Source: Bacillota bacterium | GTDB lineage: Bacteria > Bacillota > Clostridia > Christensenellales > UMGS416 | Direction of reading: 5' to 3' | Length of the DNA: 64,000 nt | Assembly (NCBI GenBank): GCA_023398815.1 | Contig: JAEWRW010000014.1 | Location: forward strand, 19,581-83,580 | Shown here: positions 25,061 to 33,352 of the stretch, piece after piece | Layout of the letters: each line of letters opens with the position of its first letter | Numbering within the stretch: the stretch's first letter is position 1 | Made by a program: the position numbers and the translations under genes | Notes under the pieces: model-generated | Told to the model about the DNA's origin: nothing | What the model saw: the letters and a program-made list of their open reading frames with translations, nothing else | Databases searched by the model: none

Positions 25061-26461
25061 ATGACTGACAATTATGAGTCCGCGCTCCAGCACGTCAACA
25101 CCCATTCCCGTCCGTCGGATCTGAAGATCACCGACATGAGGTTCGTGGATCTCATGGGTGCGCCGATGCACTGCATTCTGGTCAAGATCTACACCAACCA
25201 GGGGATCACCGGCATTGGCGAGATTCGGGACTTCAGCTCCCGCACCTACGCGGCCATGCTCAAGGGCCGCCTGCTGGGGGAGAACCCCTGCAATGTGGAT
25301 AAGCTCTTCCGGCGCATCAAGCAGTTCATGGGCCCTGCCCGGCAGGGTGGCGGCGTGGCCGGCATCGAGATTGCCCTGTGGGATCTGGCTGGCAAGGCCT
25401 TTGGCGTGCCGGTCTACCAGATGCTGGGCGGCAAATTCCGCGACGCAGCCCGTGTCTACTGCGACCTGGGCGTCAATACCCCCGGCGGCAACGGCGATGG
25501 CTATACCATGGGTGCTCGCCTGCGCAAGTATGCCGATGAGGGCGGCTACACCATGGTCAAGGCCGTCCTGGGGGTGGAGACCATCCAGGGCATGTTCCCC
25601 GACGAGGAGCTCATCAGCGCGCCGGGCACCATCGTGCAGGAGCATCTGCAGGCCGGTCCCGAGCACTTTAAGTACATCCGTGACCGCAGCTGGACCCCGG
25701 ACCCGGAGTTTTTGCAGCGCCGCAATCAGTACTATGACATCGTCAACACCCAGTCGCCCACCCGCATGTACCGCATGACCGAGCGCGGCTTGGACCGCTA
25801 TGAGGAGCAGGTGGCCCACATGAGGGAGAAGCTGGGGTACAAAATTCCCTTGGCCATCGACCACCTGGGCTATCTCAACTTTGAGGATGCCGCGCGGCTG
25901 CTGCGCCGGTTGGAGAAGTACAACCTCAGCTGGGCCGAGGATATGCTGCCCTGCACCTGGACGGAGGAGTACAAGCGCCTGCGGCAGATCACCACCACGC
26001 CGATGGCGACCGGTGAGGACCTCTCCTCTCTGGAGACCTATGAGGATCTCATCTACAACCGTGCCGTGCCCATCATCCACCCCGACATCTGCTCCACCGG
26101 CATCCTGGAGGCCAAGAAGATCGGTGATCTGGCCCAGCGGCACAACGTGGCCATGGCACTGCACATGTGCGAGACGCCGGTGGCCGCGTTGGCCACCGCC
26201 CACATGGGCGTGGCGACGGAAAACTTCATCGCCACCGAGTTCAACGCCCCCGACGTGCCCTGGTGGGATGACATGATCACCGGCTACGACGGCAAGGTCA
26301 TCCAGAACGGTTTCATCCCGGTGTCTGACCGGCCGGGCCTGGGCTTTGACGACCTTAACGACGAGGTGCTCCGCGAGCACCTGATGCCCGGTACCCCCGA
26401 GCCGTGGGCACCCACCGACCAGTGGGACACCGAGTACGCCAACGACAGGCTGTTTAGCTGA
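25061..26461 (+). CDS. Mandelate racemase/muconate lactonizing enzyme family protein (sugar-acid dehydratase-like)
   Basis: 466 aa from ATG 25061 (GGAGAGGAG upstream). N-terminal capping domain (LVKIYTNQGITGIGEIRDFS) and an enolase-superfamily barrel with candidate metal ligands in PLAIDHLGY (Asp), SWAEDMLPC (Glu) and ATGEDLSS (Glu), plus the likely catalytic His in MALHMCETPVA. The family dehydrates or racemises aldonic/uronic acids. It is longer than the usual 400 aa because of an insertion around residues 190-235. Monocistronic, between its own promoter and a terminator; no transporter adjoins it, so the substrate remains open. Confidence 0.88.
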   Translation: MTDNYESALQHVNTHSRPSDLKITDMRFVDLMGAPMHCILVKIYTNQGITGIGEIRDFSSRTYAAMLKGRLLGENPCNVDKLFRRIKQFMGPARQGGGVAGIEIALWDLAGKAFGVPVYQMLGGKFRDAARVYCDLGVNTPGGNGDGYTMGARLRKYADEGGYTMVKAVLGVETIQGMFPDEELISAPGTIVQEHLQAGPEHFKYIRDRSWTPDPEFLQRRNQYYDIVNTQSPTRMYRMTERGLDRYEEQVAHMREKLGYKIPLAIDHLGYLNFEDAARLLRRLEKYNLSWAEDMLPCTWTEEYKRLRQITTTPMATGEDLSSLETYEDLIYNRAVPIIHPDICSTGILEAKKIGDLAQRHNVAMALHMCETPVAALATAHMGVATENFIATEFNAPDVPWWDDMITGYDGKVIQNGFIPVSDRPGLGFDDLNDEVLREHLMPGTPEPWAPTDQWDTEYANDRLFS

Positions 26462-26481
26462 CCCAGCTGCCTGTACACGCA

Positions 26482-26514
26482 AACCCCAGGAATCGTGCGG
26501 TTCCTGGGGTTTTG
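26482..26514 (+). terminator. Intrinsic terminator
   Basis: 11-bp stem AACCCCAGGAA / TTCCTGGGGTT (26482-26492, 26501-26511), 8-nt loop, then TTGG. Follows the enolase-superfamily gene. Confidence 0.8.
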
Positions 26515-26746
26515 GTATGAAGGGGAGATGCTTGATTTTCGGGAAAGCACCGTTGCCATTTTTACTGGCACTGTCGCCTTGCTTTCGACGGAGAAAAGCA
26601 GGAAGCAACCCAGCATCCCTTGCGTTGCCCGGTGAGCGAATCGAGGTTTCTTTGCTTGTTTTGTTTTGGAAGGTCGATCAGCACTTTCCTTGTGTTTGCC
26701 TTGGCCATGCGGGCAAACTACATCCAGTCAGAAGGAGGGAACACGA

Positions 26747-26957
26747 ATGGGGCTCGAATGAGCAACGTAACTCAGTCCTTGTTCTAAGTAGCCGGGATGC
26801 TATGGCCATCCTAAGAGAGAAAATGGCCATGTGCCCGATATCATCTGTCGGACAAGTGCGACTGGGGAGATGGTACCTCAAGAGACTGTGGGCGTGTAGT
26901 CGGCAATCTGGTGGGTCAATGATCGTGATTGCCAAGGTGCAACTGAAAATGGGATAG
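26747..26957 (+). pseudogene. Degenerate small acid-soluble spore protein gene
   Basis: A strong GAAGGAGG precedes ATG 26747, but the frame stops after four codons. Across shifting frames the relics of an SASP are readable: VAG (from V-P-G-A-E), then AILREKMAM (cf. the helix before EIANE), then DWGDGTSRDCGRVVGNLVG, which matches DLGDASCRDCGRLGGQIGG of the intact gene downstream at about half the positions, then GGSMIVIAKV. At least two frameshifts and several stops. It keeps its own terminator. The stretch 26515-26746 holds nothing else I can support. Confidence 0.7.
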
Positions 26958-26967
26958 CGCCCGCGAT

Positions 26968-26998
26968 GGCACCTCTCCTTTAGGAGGGGTGCCCTTTT
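26968..26998 (+). terminator. Terminator between the two SASP copies
   Basis: 11-bp stem GGCACCTCTCC / GGAGGGGTGCC (26968-26978, 26983-26993) with CTTTTCT after it. No promoter is evident between this hairpin and the intact SASP gene, so that gene may depend on read-through or on a weak unseen promoter. Confidence 0.85.
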
Positions 26999-27023
26999 CT
27001 AAGAGCAGAAGGGAGGGTTTTGG

Positions 27024-27257
27024 ATGGCAACACAGGGAAACCAGAGCAACGGCAACTATTTACTCGTCCCCGGTGCGGAAGGCGCCTTGCACCGGATGAA
27101 AAACGAGATTGCTAACGAACTGTCGCTCCATGTCCCCGAGGTGGAAGACTTGGGAGACGCTTCCTGCCGGGATTGTGGCCGCCTTGGTGGTCAGATTGGC
27201 GGAAACATGGTGCGCGAGATGATCCGTTTGGCCGAACAGAGGATGGCAGGCAAGTAG
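27024..27257 (+). CDS. Alpha/beta-type small acid-soluble spore protein
   Basis: 77 aa, GGGAGGG before the ATG. LLVPGAEGALHRMKNEIANE is the conserved SASP N-terminal helix, containing the GPR spore-protease recognition motif EIANE (residues 28-32). The C-terminal half (RDCGRLGGQIGGNMVREMI) is the second DNA-binding helix with GGxxGG. Binds and protects DNA in the dormant spore and is degraded at germination. A spacer of about 10 residues with two Cys (SCRDC) replaces the usual short turn, an unusual feature since SASPs normally lack Cys. A perfect terminator follows. Confidence 0.9.
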   Translation: MATQGNQSNGNYLLVPGAEGALHRMKNEIANELSLHVPEVEDLGDASCRDCGRLGGQIGGNMVREMIRLAEQRMAGK

Positions 27258-27262
27258 GTGCT

Positions 27263-27296
27263 GGGAAACCTCTCCGAATGGAGAGGTTTCCCTTTT
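27263..27296 (+). terminator. SASP terminator
   Basis: 13-bp perfect stem GGGAAACCTCTCC / GGAGAGGTTTCCC (27263-27275, 27280-27292), 4-nt loop, TTTT. Confidence 0.9.
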
Positions 27297-27316
27297 CCCC
27301 TATTGGCGGATTAACA

Positions 27317-28285
27317 CTACACAATTCCGCTGTTGCGCAGCACCTTGGTAGCAAATTCTGCCTGGGTGAGAAAGCCATCTTTCTTGTCCTCTTCCGCATG
27401 GAGGTATTGGGAATAATAATCGCAGACTGCAATCTGATAATAATACAAAGTCAGCAAATGATCCCTGTCGTATTGGTTGAGTGCGGCGATGCTGCAATAT
27501 AGATCCACATAATCCTTGAAGCGCTTTTCGTCATAGTACCCGCCGGCACACGTCGGTTCCGCGTAAAAGAAGGAACGGGTGATCTCCCAAACCACAGGGT
27601 GCCTGCAGGCGCTTGTCCAGTCGATCACCGCGTTGATGCGATCATCGCCGCAGATGATCTGGTTGATCGTATAGTCACCATGGGTATTGCGGTAGGTCAG
27701 CCGGTCCACATCAAAATGCCAATCCTTGATTTTGTCCATTAGCCCATAGCGAAACTCCAGCGCGTCAAGGACGGCGGTTTCCCCCTGCTGTTTTGCCAGT
27801 TCCATGGATTCCAGGTAGGAGTTTTTGGCGCGCTCGGGCGTCATGTAGTCAAAAAAGGGTTTCCCCAAACCGTACGCAAGGGGTATGTAGTCCTGCATGA
27901 CCATATGAATCTTGGCAAGCAGGAGGGGGGATTGCTGCAGGAACCATTGTGGTGCCGTATTGGGGGCAAGCACCTGCCCTTCCACATACCGATAGAGAAG
28001 GGGAATTCTTCCGTTGCCGCGGTCAATGGGGAAGTCACCGTTTCGATTCCTGATATACTCGGCAACGGGAATGCCCTTTTGCAGCAGAAAATCACACAAA
28101 GAGGCTTCCGCTTTTGGGTGGTTCATCTCGCTTTCCTGCGACTCTTTGTAGATGAACTTACCCCGAGGGCCGCTAAGCCGGAAGGTGTCTCCGCCAACGC
28201 CCATCGCCATCGGGGCAATCTCATCCGCCGGGATCCCGTATTCCTTTGACACCAGCGCAAGGATGTCATTCCATGTGTGTTCCAT
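27317..28285 (-). CDS. APH-fold (aminoglycoside phosphotransferase-like) kinase
   Basis: 322 aa from ATG 28285. Brenner-type catalytic loop NTHGDYTINQIICGDD (H-G-D-x4-N) and metal-binding VIDWTSACRHPVVWEI. The N-lobe lysine is probably in GKFIYKES. The family includes small-molecule kinases (choline, homoserine, thiamine, aminoglycosides) and spore-coat CotS relatives. No resistance-gene context; a CotS or small-alcohol kinase role fits a spore former but is not shown. TATACT lies at 28330-28335 on the minus strand as a likely -10. Confidence 0.82.
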   Translation of the reverse strand: MEHTWNDILALVSKEYGIPADEIAPMAMGVGGDTFRLSGPRGKFIYKESQESEMNHPKAEASLCDFLLQKGIPVAEYIRNRNGDFPIDRGNGRIPLLYRYVEGQVLAPNTAPQWFLQQSPLLLAKIHMVMQDYIPLAYGLGKPFFDYMTPERAKNSYLESMELAKQQGETAVLDALEFRYGLMDKIKDWHFDVDRLTYRNTHGDYTINQIICGDDRINAVIDWTSACRHPVVWEITRSFFYAEPTCAGGYYDEKRFKDYVDLYCSIAALNQYDRDHLLTLYYYQIAVCDYYSQYLHAEEDKKDGFLTQAEFATKVLRNSGIV

Positions 28286-28407
28286 CGTTCTCACCAATGA
28301 TATCGATTCAGATTGATCTGTCCGCCTAGTATACACCGGATGAAACGAAGCGCGGCTGATCTGCGGGGATTCTTTGCTTCTATCCACTCTTTCCCTTGGT
28401 ACCCACA

Positions 28408-28438
28408 TAAAAAATCACCGCAACTTCAGTTGCGGTGA
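28408..28438 (-). terminator. Terminator next to the displaced tRNA-Leu 3' end
   Basis: On the minus strand a stem CACCGCAAC / GTTGCGGTG is followed by TTTTTTA (28408-28414). It stands just downstream of the duplicated tRNA 3' fragment, as expected if this was the original tRNA operon terminator. Confidence 0.75.
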
Positions 28439-28440
28439 CA

Positions 28441-28481
28441 TTTGGTGCGAGAAACAGGACTTGAACCTGCACAGCCTTTCG
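28441..28481 (-). repeat. Displaced 3' end of tRNA-Leu (left attachment-site-like repeat)
   Basis: 41 bp identical to 30460-30500, the 3' end of tRNA-Leu including the encoded CCA, T arm and variable-arm edge. The rest of the tRNA is absent here. It marks one end of a 2-kb insertion in the tRNA gene. Confidence 0.85.
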
Positions 28482-28542
28482 TGGCTCACCTTAGCTGGAT
28501 TTGGTAAATTAAGCTTCTTTGTCCTGGACAAAAATCGCGAAA

Positions 28543-28571
28543 TTTACATTGCCTTTTGCAATTGGTATAAT
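28543..28571 (+). promoter_or_regulatory. Promoter inside the island
   Basis: TTTACA (28543-28548), 17-bp spacer, perfect TATAAT (28566-28571), 30 bp before the ATG at 28602. Confidence 0.65.
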
Positions 28572-28601
28572 TATCAAAACGGCTGTAATGAAGGAATCAG
28601 A

Positions 28602-30235
28602 ATGAGTATTGTCCATGTAACGTCTAGAAGGAGTAACCAAAGGGCAGCAAGTGTACTTAATAATACAACCTCAAAAGTGAAGGCCATTTCGTTGCTTGCG
28701 TTCTACCTGTTGTTTTGTGTATCCTTCGTAATCATTGTTGGGGGTTCTGCTTTTGCCAATAATGGACGTAATTATACTCCTATTATTCCATTGGGCTTTG
28801 GGACTGTAGAAATTATCGTATTATTCTTTCTTAATCGTTATCTAGTAAAGCATTCTGTTGCTGTTGAAAAGTATTATTATCTCATTTTGGCATCTGCTTT
28901 ACTTCTTCTGCTAATGGTAAATGTTAAATTGGGATATATGCTTCGCTTTGTTCCAGAATTTGATTTGGGAGCTATCTTCACGGGGGCAAAGGAATGGGCT
29001 AAAACTGGTGACTTTATGAGTCATATGGAAAAAACAGCGGGGGATGACTATTTTTATTACTTCCCATTTAATTTTGGAGGTATGACACTCCTGTTTTGTG
29101 CATTTAAAATTGTATCGGTTTTTGGCTGGATGGATTACTATGCTATAGCCATGGTGACTAATGCACTGTTAGTAACCGCTACGGTACTACTGGTTATCTT
29201 GGTGTGCAGGCGCTTGTTTGGTGCTTCAAAGAGCCTTATTGCTTTGGCTTTTGTGTTGCTAAGTCCTCCGTTTTACTTGATGGCCCCGGTATTCTATACG
29301 ACTCTTTATCTATGGTGTTCCCTGTACTTATTGTGTACCTATATCTTAAGTTGATCGACAGCGGTAAGCATAGCCAAAAGGTGGTTTTTGCGGTTCTTAT
29401 TGGTCTATGCGGTGCTGTGGGCATGTTGATTAAGTTTACTGTTCTAATCGCTTTGATTGCGGTAGGTATTCACTGTGTTTTGTTCAGAGGGGTTGTACCA
29501 TTCCTGAAGAGTATAGCCGTTGTAGGAGTGATTATTGCTGCAGTGTTTATGGCTTTCAATTGTTATTTTTATACGGTTCATCTCGATAGAGAAAAAGCAT
29601 ATGAACTTAAGATACCTTATGTGCACTGGGTTATGATGAGTATGGGGGATGGGTCATACAACCCTGCCGATTATGACTTTACGCTGTCATTCCCTGATAA
29701 AAAAGAACAGAGGGCAATTATACTAACCAGTATCAAGGAACGGATGATAGAAAAGGGACTTTTTGGTACCCTTAGGCTGGTGTATTGGAAAGGCATTGTA
29801 ACATTTAGTGATGGGACATATGCACAGTCATTCTTTTTGGATGATAATCCCGTTGGTGATAAGGACTTATGCGACATTATTCTCTATGATGGGAGATACT
29901 TTAACAGGTATAAATATATTTGCAATGGCACATATCTTGCCCTACAGCTATTGATGTTGGTGTCTGCCTTTGGCGTTCTGTTCCAAAAAGAGAAGGCACA
30001 TAGCAGCATGATCCCGTTGCTCTGTGTGTTTGGTATATCTCTTTTCTTAATGTGCTGGGAAGTATCTGGAAGACACATAATATCTTTCATTCCAATGATG
30101 ATGATTGCTTCGGTATCTGGGTTTACTGTAATTGAAAGAGCACTGAATAAGCTGAGCCTCCACAAGGTTATGGGTACTTGGGAATCTGTAATTACGAACT
30201 CGAGCCTAGATTCTCCAAATACTCATGAGCTGTAG
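28602..30235 (+). pseudogene. Polytopic membrane protein (GT-C glycosyltransferase-like), frameshifted
   Basis: ATG 28602 with AAGGA upstream. About 250 codons reach FYLMAPVFYT, then the frame is lost near 29299; the other frame resumes DSLSMVFPVLIVYLYLKL and runs to 30235. Joined length about 544 aa, matching one missing base. At least 10 TM segments, with loops carrying FVPEFDLGAIFTGA near the N-terminus and the extracytoplasmic YDFTLSFPDKKEQ region. The order early acidic loop, many TMs and a periplasmic loop resembles GT-39/GT-83-like enzymes, but catalytic residues are not certain. AT-rich codon use unlike its neighbours indicates transfer. Confidence 0.65.
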
Positions 30236-30423
30236 ATCCAGGTAGGGGCACACCATTACCGATAGTGTTCGTCTGGGCTTTTGCGCTTGCCTGTGATCAA
30301 CTTGTTCTCTCATGCCTAGGGACACGCTGGCCCAACTTTGGCCCAACCCCGGGCCAAAAGAGGATAGAATACAGTCGAATAAGCTACAAGATGAGCTCTT
30401 TGCTCAACGAATCTCACGCAACT

Positions 30424-30457
30424 AAAAACCCTAGGAATAGCATGATTCCTAGGGTTT
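30424..30457 (-). terminator. Terminator of the tRNA cluster
   Basis: 13-bp perfect stem (30426-30438 with 30445-30457), 6-nt loop, followed on the minus strand by a T run. It lies within the island end, so the insertion supplied a replacement terminator. Confidence 0.85.
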
Positions 30458-30461
30458 CGTT

Positions 30462-30548
30462 TGGTGCGAGAAACAGGACTTGAACCTGCACAGCCTTTCG
30501 ACCACTAGAACCTGAATCTAGCGCGTCTGCCAATTCCGCCATTCTCGC
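30462..30548 (-). tRNA. tRNA-Leu(CAG)
   Basis: 87 nt with encoded CCA. Acceptor GCGAGAA/TTCTCGC, anticodon loop TTCAGGT (CAG), long variable arm, T-loop GTTCAAGTC. Its 3' 41 bp are duplicated at 28441-28481. Confidence 0.92.
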
Positions 30549-30562
30549 ACGCGGAAGTGTGT

Positions 30563-30647
30563 TGGTGGAGGGAGGTGGATTCGAACCACCGAAGTCTGAG
30601 ACAACAGATTTACAGTCTGCCCCCTTTGGCCGCTCGGGAATCCCTCC
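30563..30647 (-). tRNA. tRNA-Tyr(GTA)
   Basis: 85 nt with encoded CCA. Acceptor GGAGGGA/TCCCTCC, anticodon loop CTGTAAA (GTA), long variable arm. Confidence 0.92.
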
Positions 30648-30661
30648 ACGTCGTGGCTCTT

Positions 30662-30737
30662 TGGAGCTGGTGATGGGACTCGAACCCGCAACCTGCTGAT
30701 TACAAATCAGCTGCTCTGCCAATTGAGCTACACCAGC
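30662..30737 (-). tRNA. tRNA-Thr(TGT)
   Basis: 76 nt with CCA. Acceptor GCTGGTG/CACCAGC, anticodon loop TTTGTAA (TGT), T-loop GTTCGAGTC. Confidence 0.92.
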
Positions 30738-30741
30738 ATTT

Positions 30742-30817
30742 TGGTGCCTCAGGACAGAATCGAACTGTCGACACAGGGATTTTCAGTCCCTTGCTCTACC
30801 GACTGAGCTACCGAGGC
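30742..30817 (-). tRNA. tRNA-Phe(GAA)
   Basis: 76 nt with CCA. Acceptor GCCTCGG/CTGAGGC, anticodon loop CTGAAAA (GAA), T-loop GTTCGATTC. Confidence 0.92.
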
Positions 30818-30821
30818 AAAT

Positions 30822-30898
30822 TGGCGACCCGGAAGGGGCTCGAACCCTCGACCTCTAGCGTGACAGGCTAGCGTTCTAACCAACTGAACTACCGGGCC
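30822..30898 (-). tRNA. tRNA-Asp(GTC)
   Basis: 77 nt with CCA. Acceptor GGCCCGG/CCGGGTC, anticodon loop CTGTCAC (GTC), T-loop GTTCGAGCC. Confidence 0.92.
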
Positions 30899-30914
30899 AT
30901 GGTTGATGTTGTTG

Positions 30915-30991
30915 TGGTGGGCCTTCTCCGATTCGAACGGAGGACCAATCGGTTATGAGCCGACCGCTCTAACCAGCTGAGCTAAAGGCCC
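30915..30991 (-). tRNA. tRNA with CAT anticodon (elongator Met or Ile2)
   Basis: 77 nt with CCA. Acceptor GGGCCTT/AAGGCCC, anticodon loop CTCATAA (CAT). By eye I cannot separate elongator tRNA-Met from the lysidine-modified tRNA-Ile2; it is not the initiator, which carries three G:C pairs at the base of the anticodon stem. Confidence 0.85.
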
Positions 30992-31006
30992 AAAACGTCA
31001 AGGAAA

Positions 31007-31081
31007 TGGTGACCCCTAGGGGGTTCGAACCCCTGTTACCGCCGTGAAAGGGCGATGTCTTAACCACTTGACCAAGGGGCC
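31007..31081 (-). tRNA. tRNA-Glu(TTC)
   Basis: 75 nt with CCA. Acceptor GGCCCCT/AGGGGTC, anticodon loop CTTTCAC (TTC), T-loop GTTCGAACC. Confidence 0.92.
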
Positions 31082-31086
31082 ACGTC

Positions 31087-31163
31087 TGGTCGGGGTGAGA
31101 GGATTCGAACCTCCGGCCCCATGCTCCCAAAGCACGTGCGCTACCAGGCTGCGCCACACCCCG
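31087..31163 (-). tRNA. tRNA-Pro(TGG)
   Basis: 77 nt with CCA. Acceptor CGGGGTG/CACCCCG, anticodon loop TTTGGGA (TGG). First tRNA of the eight-gene transcript. Confidence 0.92.
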
Positions 31164-31204
31164 CAGTGTCAAGCGCTCAGCCGCCGATCAGAGCGACGCC
31201 TATT

Positions 31205-31233
31205 AATATACAGGATGGGGCGGCTTCTGTCAA
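31205..31233 (-). promoter_or_regulatory. Promoter of the tRNA cluster
   Basis: On the minus strand a consensus TTGACA (31228-31233), 17-bp spacer, TATATT (31205-31210), about 42 bp before tRNA-Pro. Strong, as expected for stable RNA. Confidence 0.85.
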
Positions 31234-31353
31234 CGGGTATTTTTCATTGAAAATGTGTATCGAAATGTACGCCGACGCGGTGAAAACATCAGGAGGACTA
31301 TGGTAGAATAATAGAAAGAGCGCGCCCTTGCGGCGCGGATTGGGTGGGGTGGC

Positions 31354-32532
31354 ATGCGGTTCCACATCGATCGAAAGTATCTGAAGGTTTGCGGCTACGT
31401 GTTTGGCACGGTGGCGGCGCTGCTTCTCTTTAACCGCTTGCTGGAGGCGTCCGACGACATCTGGCTGAGCTTGCGCAATGGGTTGGGGTTCCTGCTGGCA
31501 CTGCTGAGCCCCTTCATCACCGCCGTGGTCATTGCCTATATTCTAAGCCCCGCGGTCAGCACGATGGACGCGATGCTGCGCCGGGTGCTGCGGGGCCGGG
31601 CGGAGCGGCGGCGCAAGATCCTCTCCCTGGTGCTCGTCTATATCATACTGGCGACGTTGCTGGTCATTGCGCTCTCCTATGTGTTCCCGGCCATCACCAG
31701 CAACATCAGCGACCTCATCCGCAACGTACCGGGCTACTACGACACGGTGCTCGATTATTACAACGACAATGTCGCTACCCATCCGCTGCTTTCAAACGCC
31801 ACCGTGCGCAATGCCATCAATTCTCAGATTGTGCGCTTCAACGACAACTTTGCCACCTACACCACCCAGCTTCTGTCGGGCGTCACCAACTTCGTGCTGA
31901 GCTTTGCTTCCTCCATCGCCAGCTTCCTACTGGGGCTGGTGCTGTCGTTTTATCTGCTCAACGAGCGGGAGCACATCGGCGAGAGCACCAAGCGCCTGCT
32001 GCACGCCCGCCTGGGGGAGAGCCGCAGCCGCAGCATCACCGACTTCTTTGAGTCGGTCGACCATGTCTTTGGCAAGTACATCAGCGCCAAGCTCTTCACC
32101 TCGCTCATTGTCTTTGCGCTGGCGATGGTGCTTTTCTCGCTGCTGAAAGTGCGTTATGCAGTGCTCATGAGTCTCATCATCGCGGTGACGAACCTGGTGC
32201 CCTACATCGGCCCCTTTGTCGGTGCCATTCCGCCGGTGCTCATCGCCCTGGTGGACAGCCCCGAAAAGGCCATCTGGACGCTGGTGGCCATCCTTGCCGT
32301 GCAGGCGGTGGACAATTACTTCATCGAGCCCTACGTCATCAACGACCGGGTGGGGTTGTCGCCTTTCTGGGCGCTGTTTTCCATCATCGTCATCGGCGGG
32401 CTCTTTGGGGCGTGGGGGATCCTGCTGGCGGTGCCGATTGCCGCGGTCATCAAGCTCCTCATCAAGCGCTATGTTGTAGGCCGTGCCACCCGCGTCGTTT
32501 CGCCGGCCAAGCCCGACGAGCGCCAAGAGTAG
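31354..32532 (+). CDS. AI-2E family transporter
   Basis: 392 aa. Hydrophobic segments are paired at residues about 15-70 and 90-115, then four to five TMs from about 170 to the C-terminus. NLVPYIGPFVGAIPPVLIAL and NYFIEPYVINDRVGLSPFWA are the family's conserved C-terminal stretches. Such proteins export autoinducer-2 or act as Na+/H+ antiporters (UPF0118); the substrate is not determinable. Followed after 3 nt by a methyltransferase. Confidence 0.92.
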   Translation: MRFHIDRKYLKVCGYVFGTVAALLLFNRLLEASDDIWLSLRNGLGFLLALLSPFITAVVIAYILSPAVSTMDAMLRRVLRGRAERRRKILSLVLVYIILATLLVIALSYVFPAITSNISDLIRNVPGYYDTVLDYYNDNVATHPLLSNATVRNAINSQIVRFNDNFATYTTQLLSGVTNFVLSFASSIASFLLGLVLSFYLLNEREHIGESTKRLLHARLGESRSRSITDFFESVDHVFGKYISAKLFTSLIVFALAMVLFSLLKVRYAVLMSLIIAVTNLVPYIGPFVGAIPPVLIALVDSPEKAIWTLVAILAVQAVDNYFIEPYVINDRVGLSPFWALFSIIVIGGLFGAWGILLAVPIAAVIKLLIKRYVVGRATRVVSPAKPDERQE

Positions 32533-32535
32533 CCC

Positions 32536-33303
32536 ATGCGGTGGGACGCAACGCTCTACCAAACCCAGCATGACTTTGTGGCGCGCTACGGCGCGTCGCT
32601 GCTTGAGCTGGTACCGGAAGGGGCCGGGACGGCACTGGACCTGGGCTGTGGCACCGGGGAGCTGACCGAGGCCCTGGCCCGTCGGGCGGGGGCGGCCATT
32701 GGGGTAGATCACTCGCCCCAGATGGTGCAGGCGGCCCGGCGAGCCCATCCGGGGCTGCGCTTTGCGCTGGCCGATGGTTGCGCCTTGCCTTGGCAAGAGG
32801 CCTTCGACGTTGTCTTTTCCAATGCCGTGTTCCATTGGGTTACCAACCAGGCCGCGTTGCTGGCCAGCGTCCACCGGGTGCTCAAGCCCGGCGGGGTGCT
32901 GGTTTGCGAGTTTGGTGCCAAAGGCAATATCGGTAGCATGCAGGCGGCGTTCACCCAGGCTCTTGCCCGGCGGGGGTTGGACTGGCCGTCGCCGTTCTTC
33001 TTCCCCAGTGCCGACGAGTATGGCCGACAGCTGGTGGATGCGGGGTTTGAACCTCAGCTGGTGCGGGAATACGACCGTCCTACGCCGCTCAAGGGCGGGG
33101 AGACTGGCTTACGCCTGTGGATGATCCAGTTCTTCGCCGGGGCACTGGCAACGCTGCCACCCGGCGTGGCGAACGATGTGTTGGCTGAAACGGAGCAGGC
33201 ACTGCGCAGTGCCCTGTGGCAGGGCGATGGCTGGGTGGCCGACTATCGCCGTCTGCGGTGTGTGGCACGCAAGCCCGGCGTGGTAGGAGAGTCGGAAATG
33301 TAG
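32536..33303 (+). CDS. Class I SAM-dependent methyltransferase
   Basis: 255 aa. Motif I ALDLGCGTGELTEAL, acidic motif II in IGVDHSPQM, motif post-I FDVVFSNAVFHWV, motif III RVLKPGGVLVCEF. Overall similar to trans-aconitate methyltransferase-like (Tam) proteins with a C-terminal helical cap. Start ATG 32536, 3 nt after the AI-2E gene and probably co-transcribed. Confidence 0.87.
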   Translation: MRWDATLYQTQHDFVARYGASLLELVPEGAGTALDLGCGTGELTEALARRAGAAIGVDHSPQMVQAARRAHPGLRFALADGCALPWQEAFDVVFSNAVFHWVTNQAALLASVHRVLKPGGVLVCEFGAKGNIGSMQAAFTQALARRGLDWPSPFFFPSADEYGRQLVDAGFEPQLVREYDRPTPLKGGETGLRLWMIQFFAGALATLPPGVANDVLAETEQALRSALWQGDGWVADYRRLRCVARKPGVVGESEM

Positions 33304-33352
33304 TGATTGTCTTCCTGAGTGAAGCACGCCACCGGTGACAATTGGAATAACA

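Larger units (their letters stand above)
28482..30500. mobile_element. 2-kb island integrated in tRNA-Leu (no integrase seen)
   Basis: Bounded by the 41-bp direct repeats at 28441-28481 and 30460-30500. Composition is visibly AT-richer than the flanks. Contents: one frameshifted polytopic membrane protein gene and about 225 bp of non-coding sequence (30236-30459). No recombinase gene is present, so it is a remnant or was mobilised in trans. A short frame at about 30313-30430 (DTLAQLWPNPGPK...) could be an integrase tail, but this is a guess. Confidence 0.7.

Noticed and set aside
26517..26957. 146-codon plus frame before the intact SASP gene
   Set aside because: Starts without a ribosome site at the end of a terminator; its C-terminal part is one reading frame of the decayed SASP gene.
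30462..31163. Short frames running through the tRNA cluster
   Set aside because: They are translations of tRNA genes.
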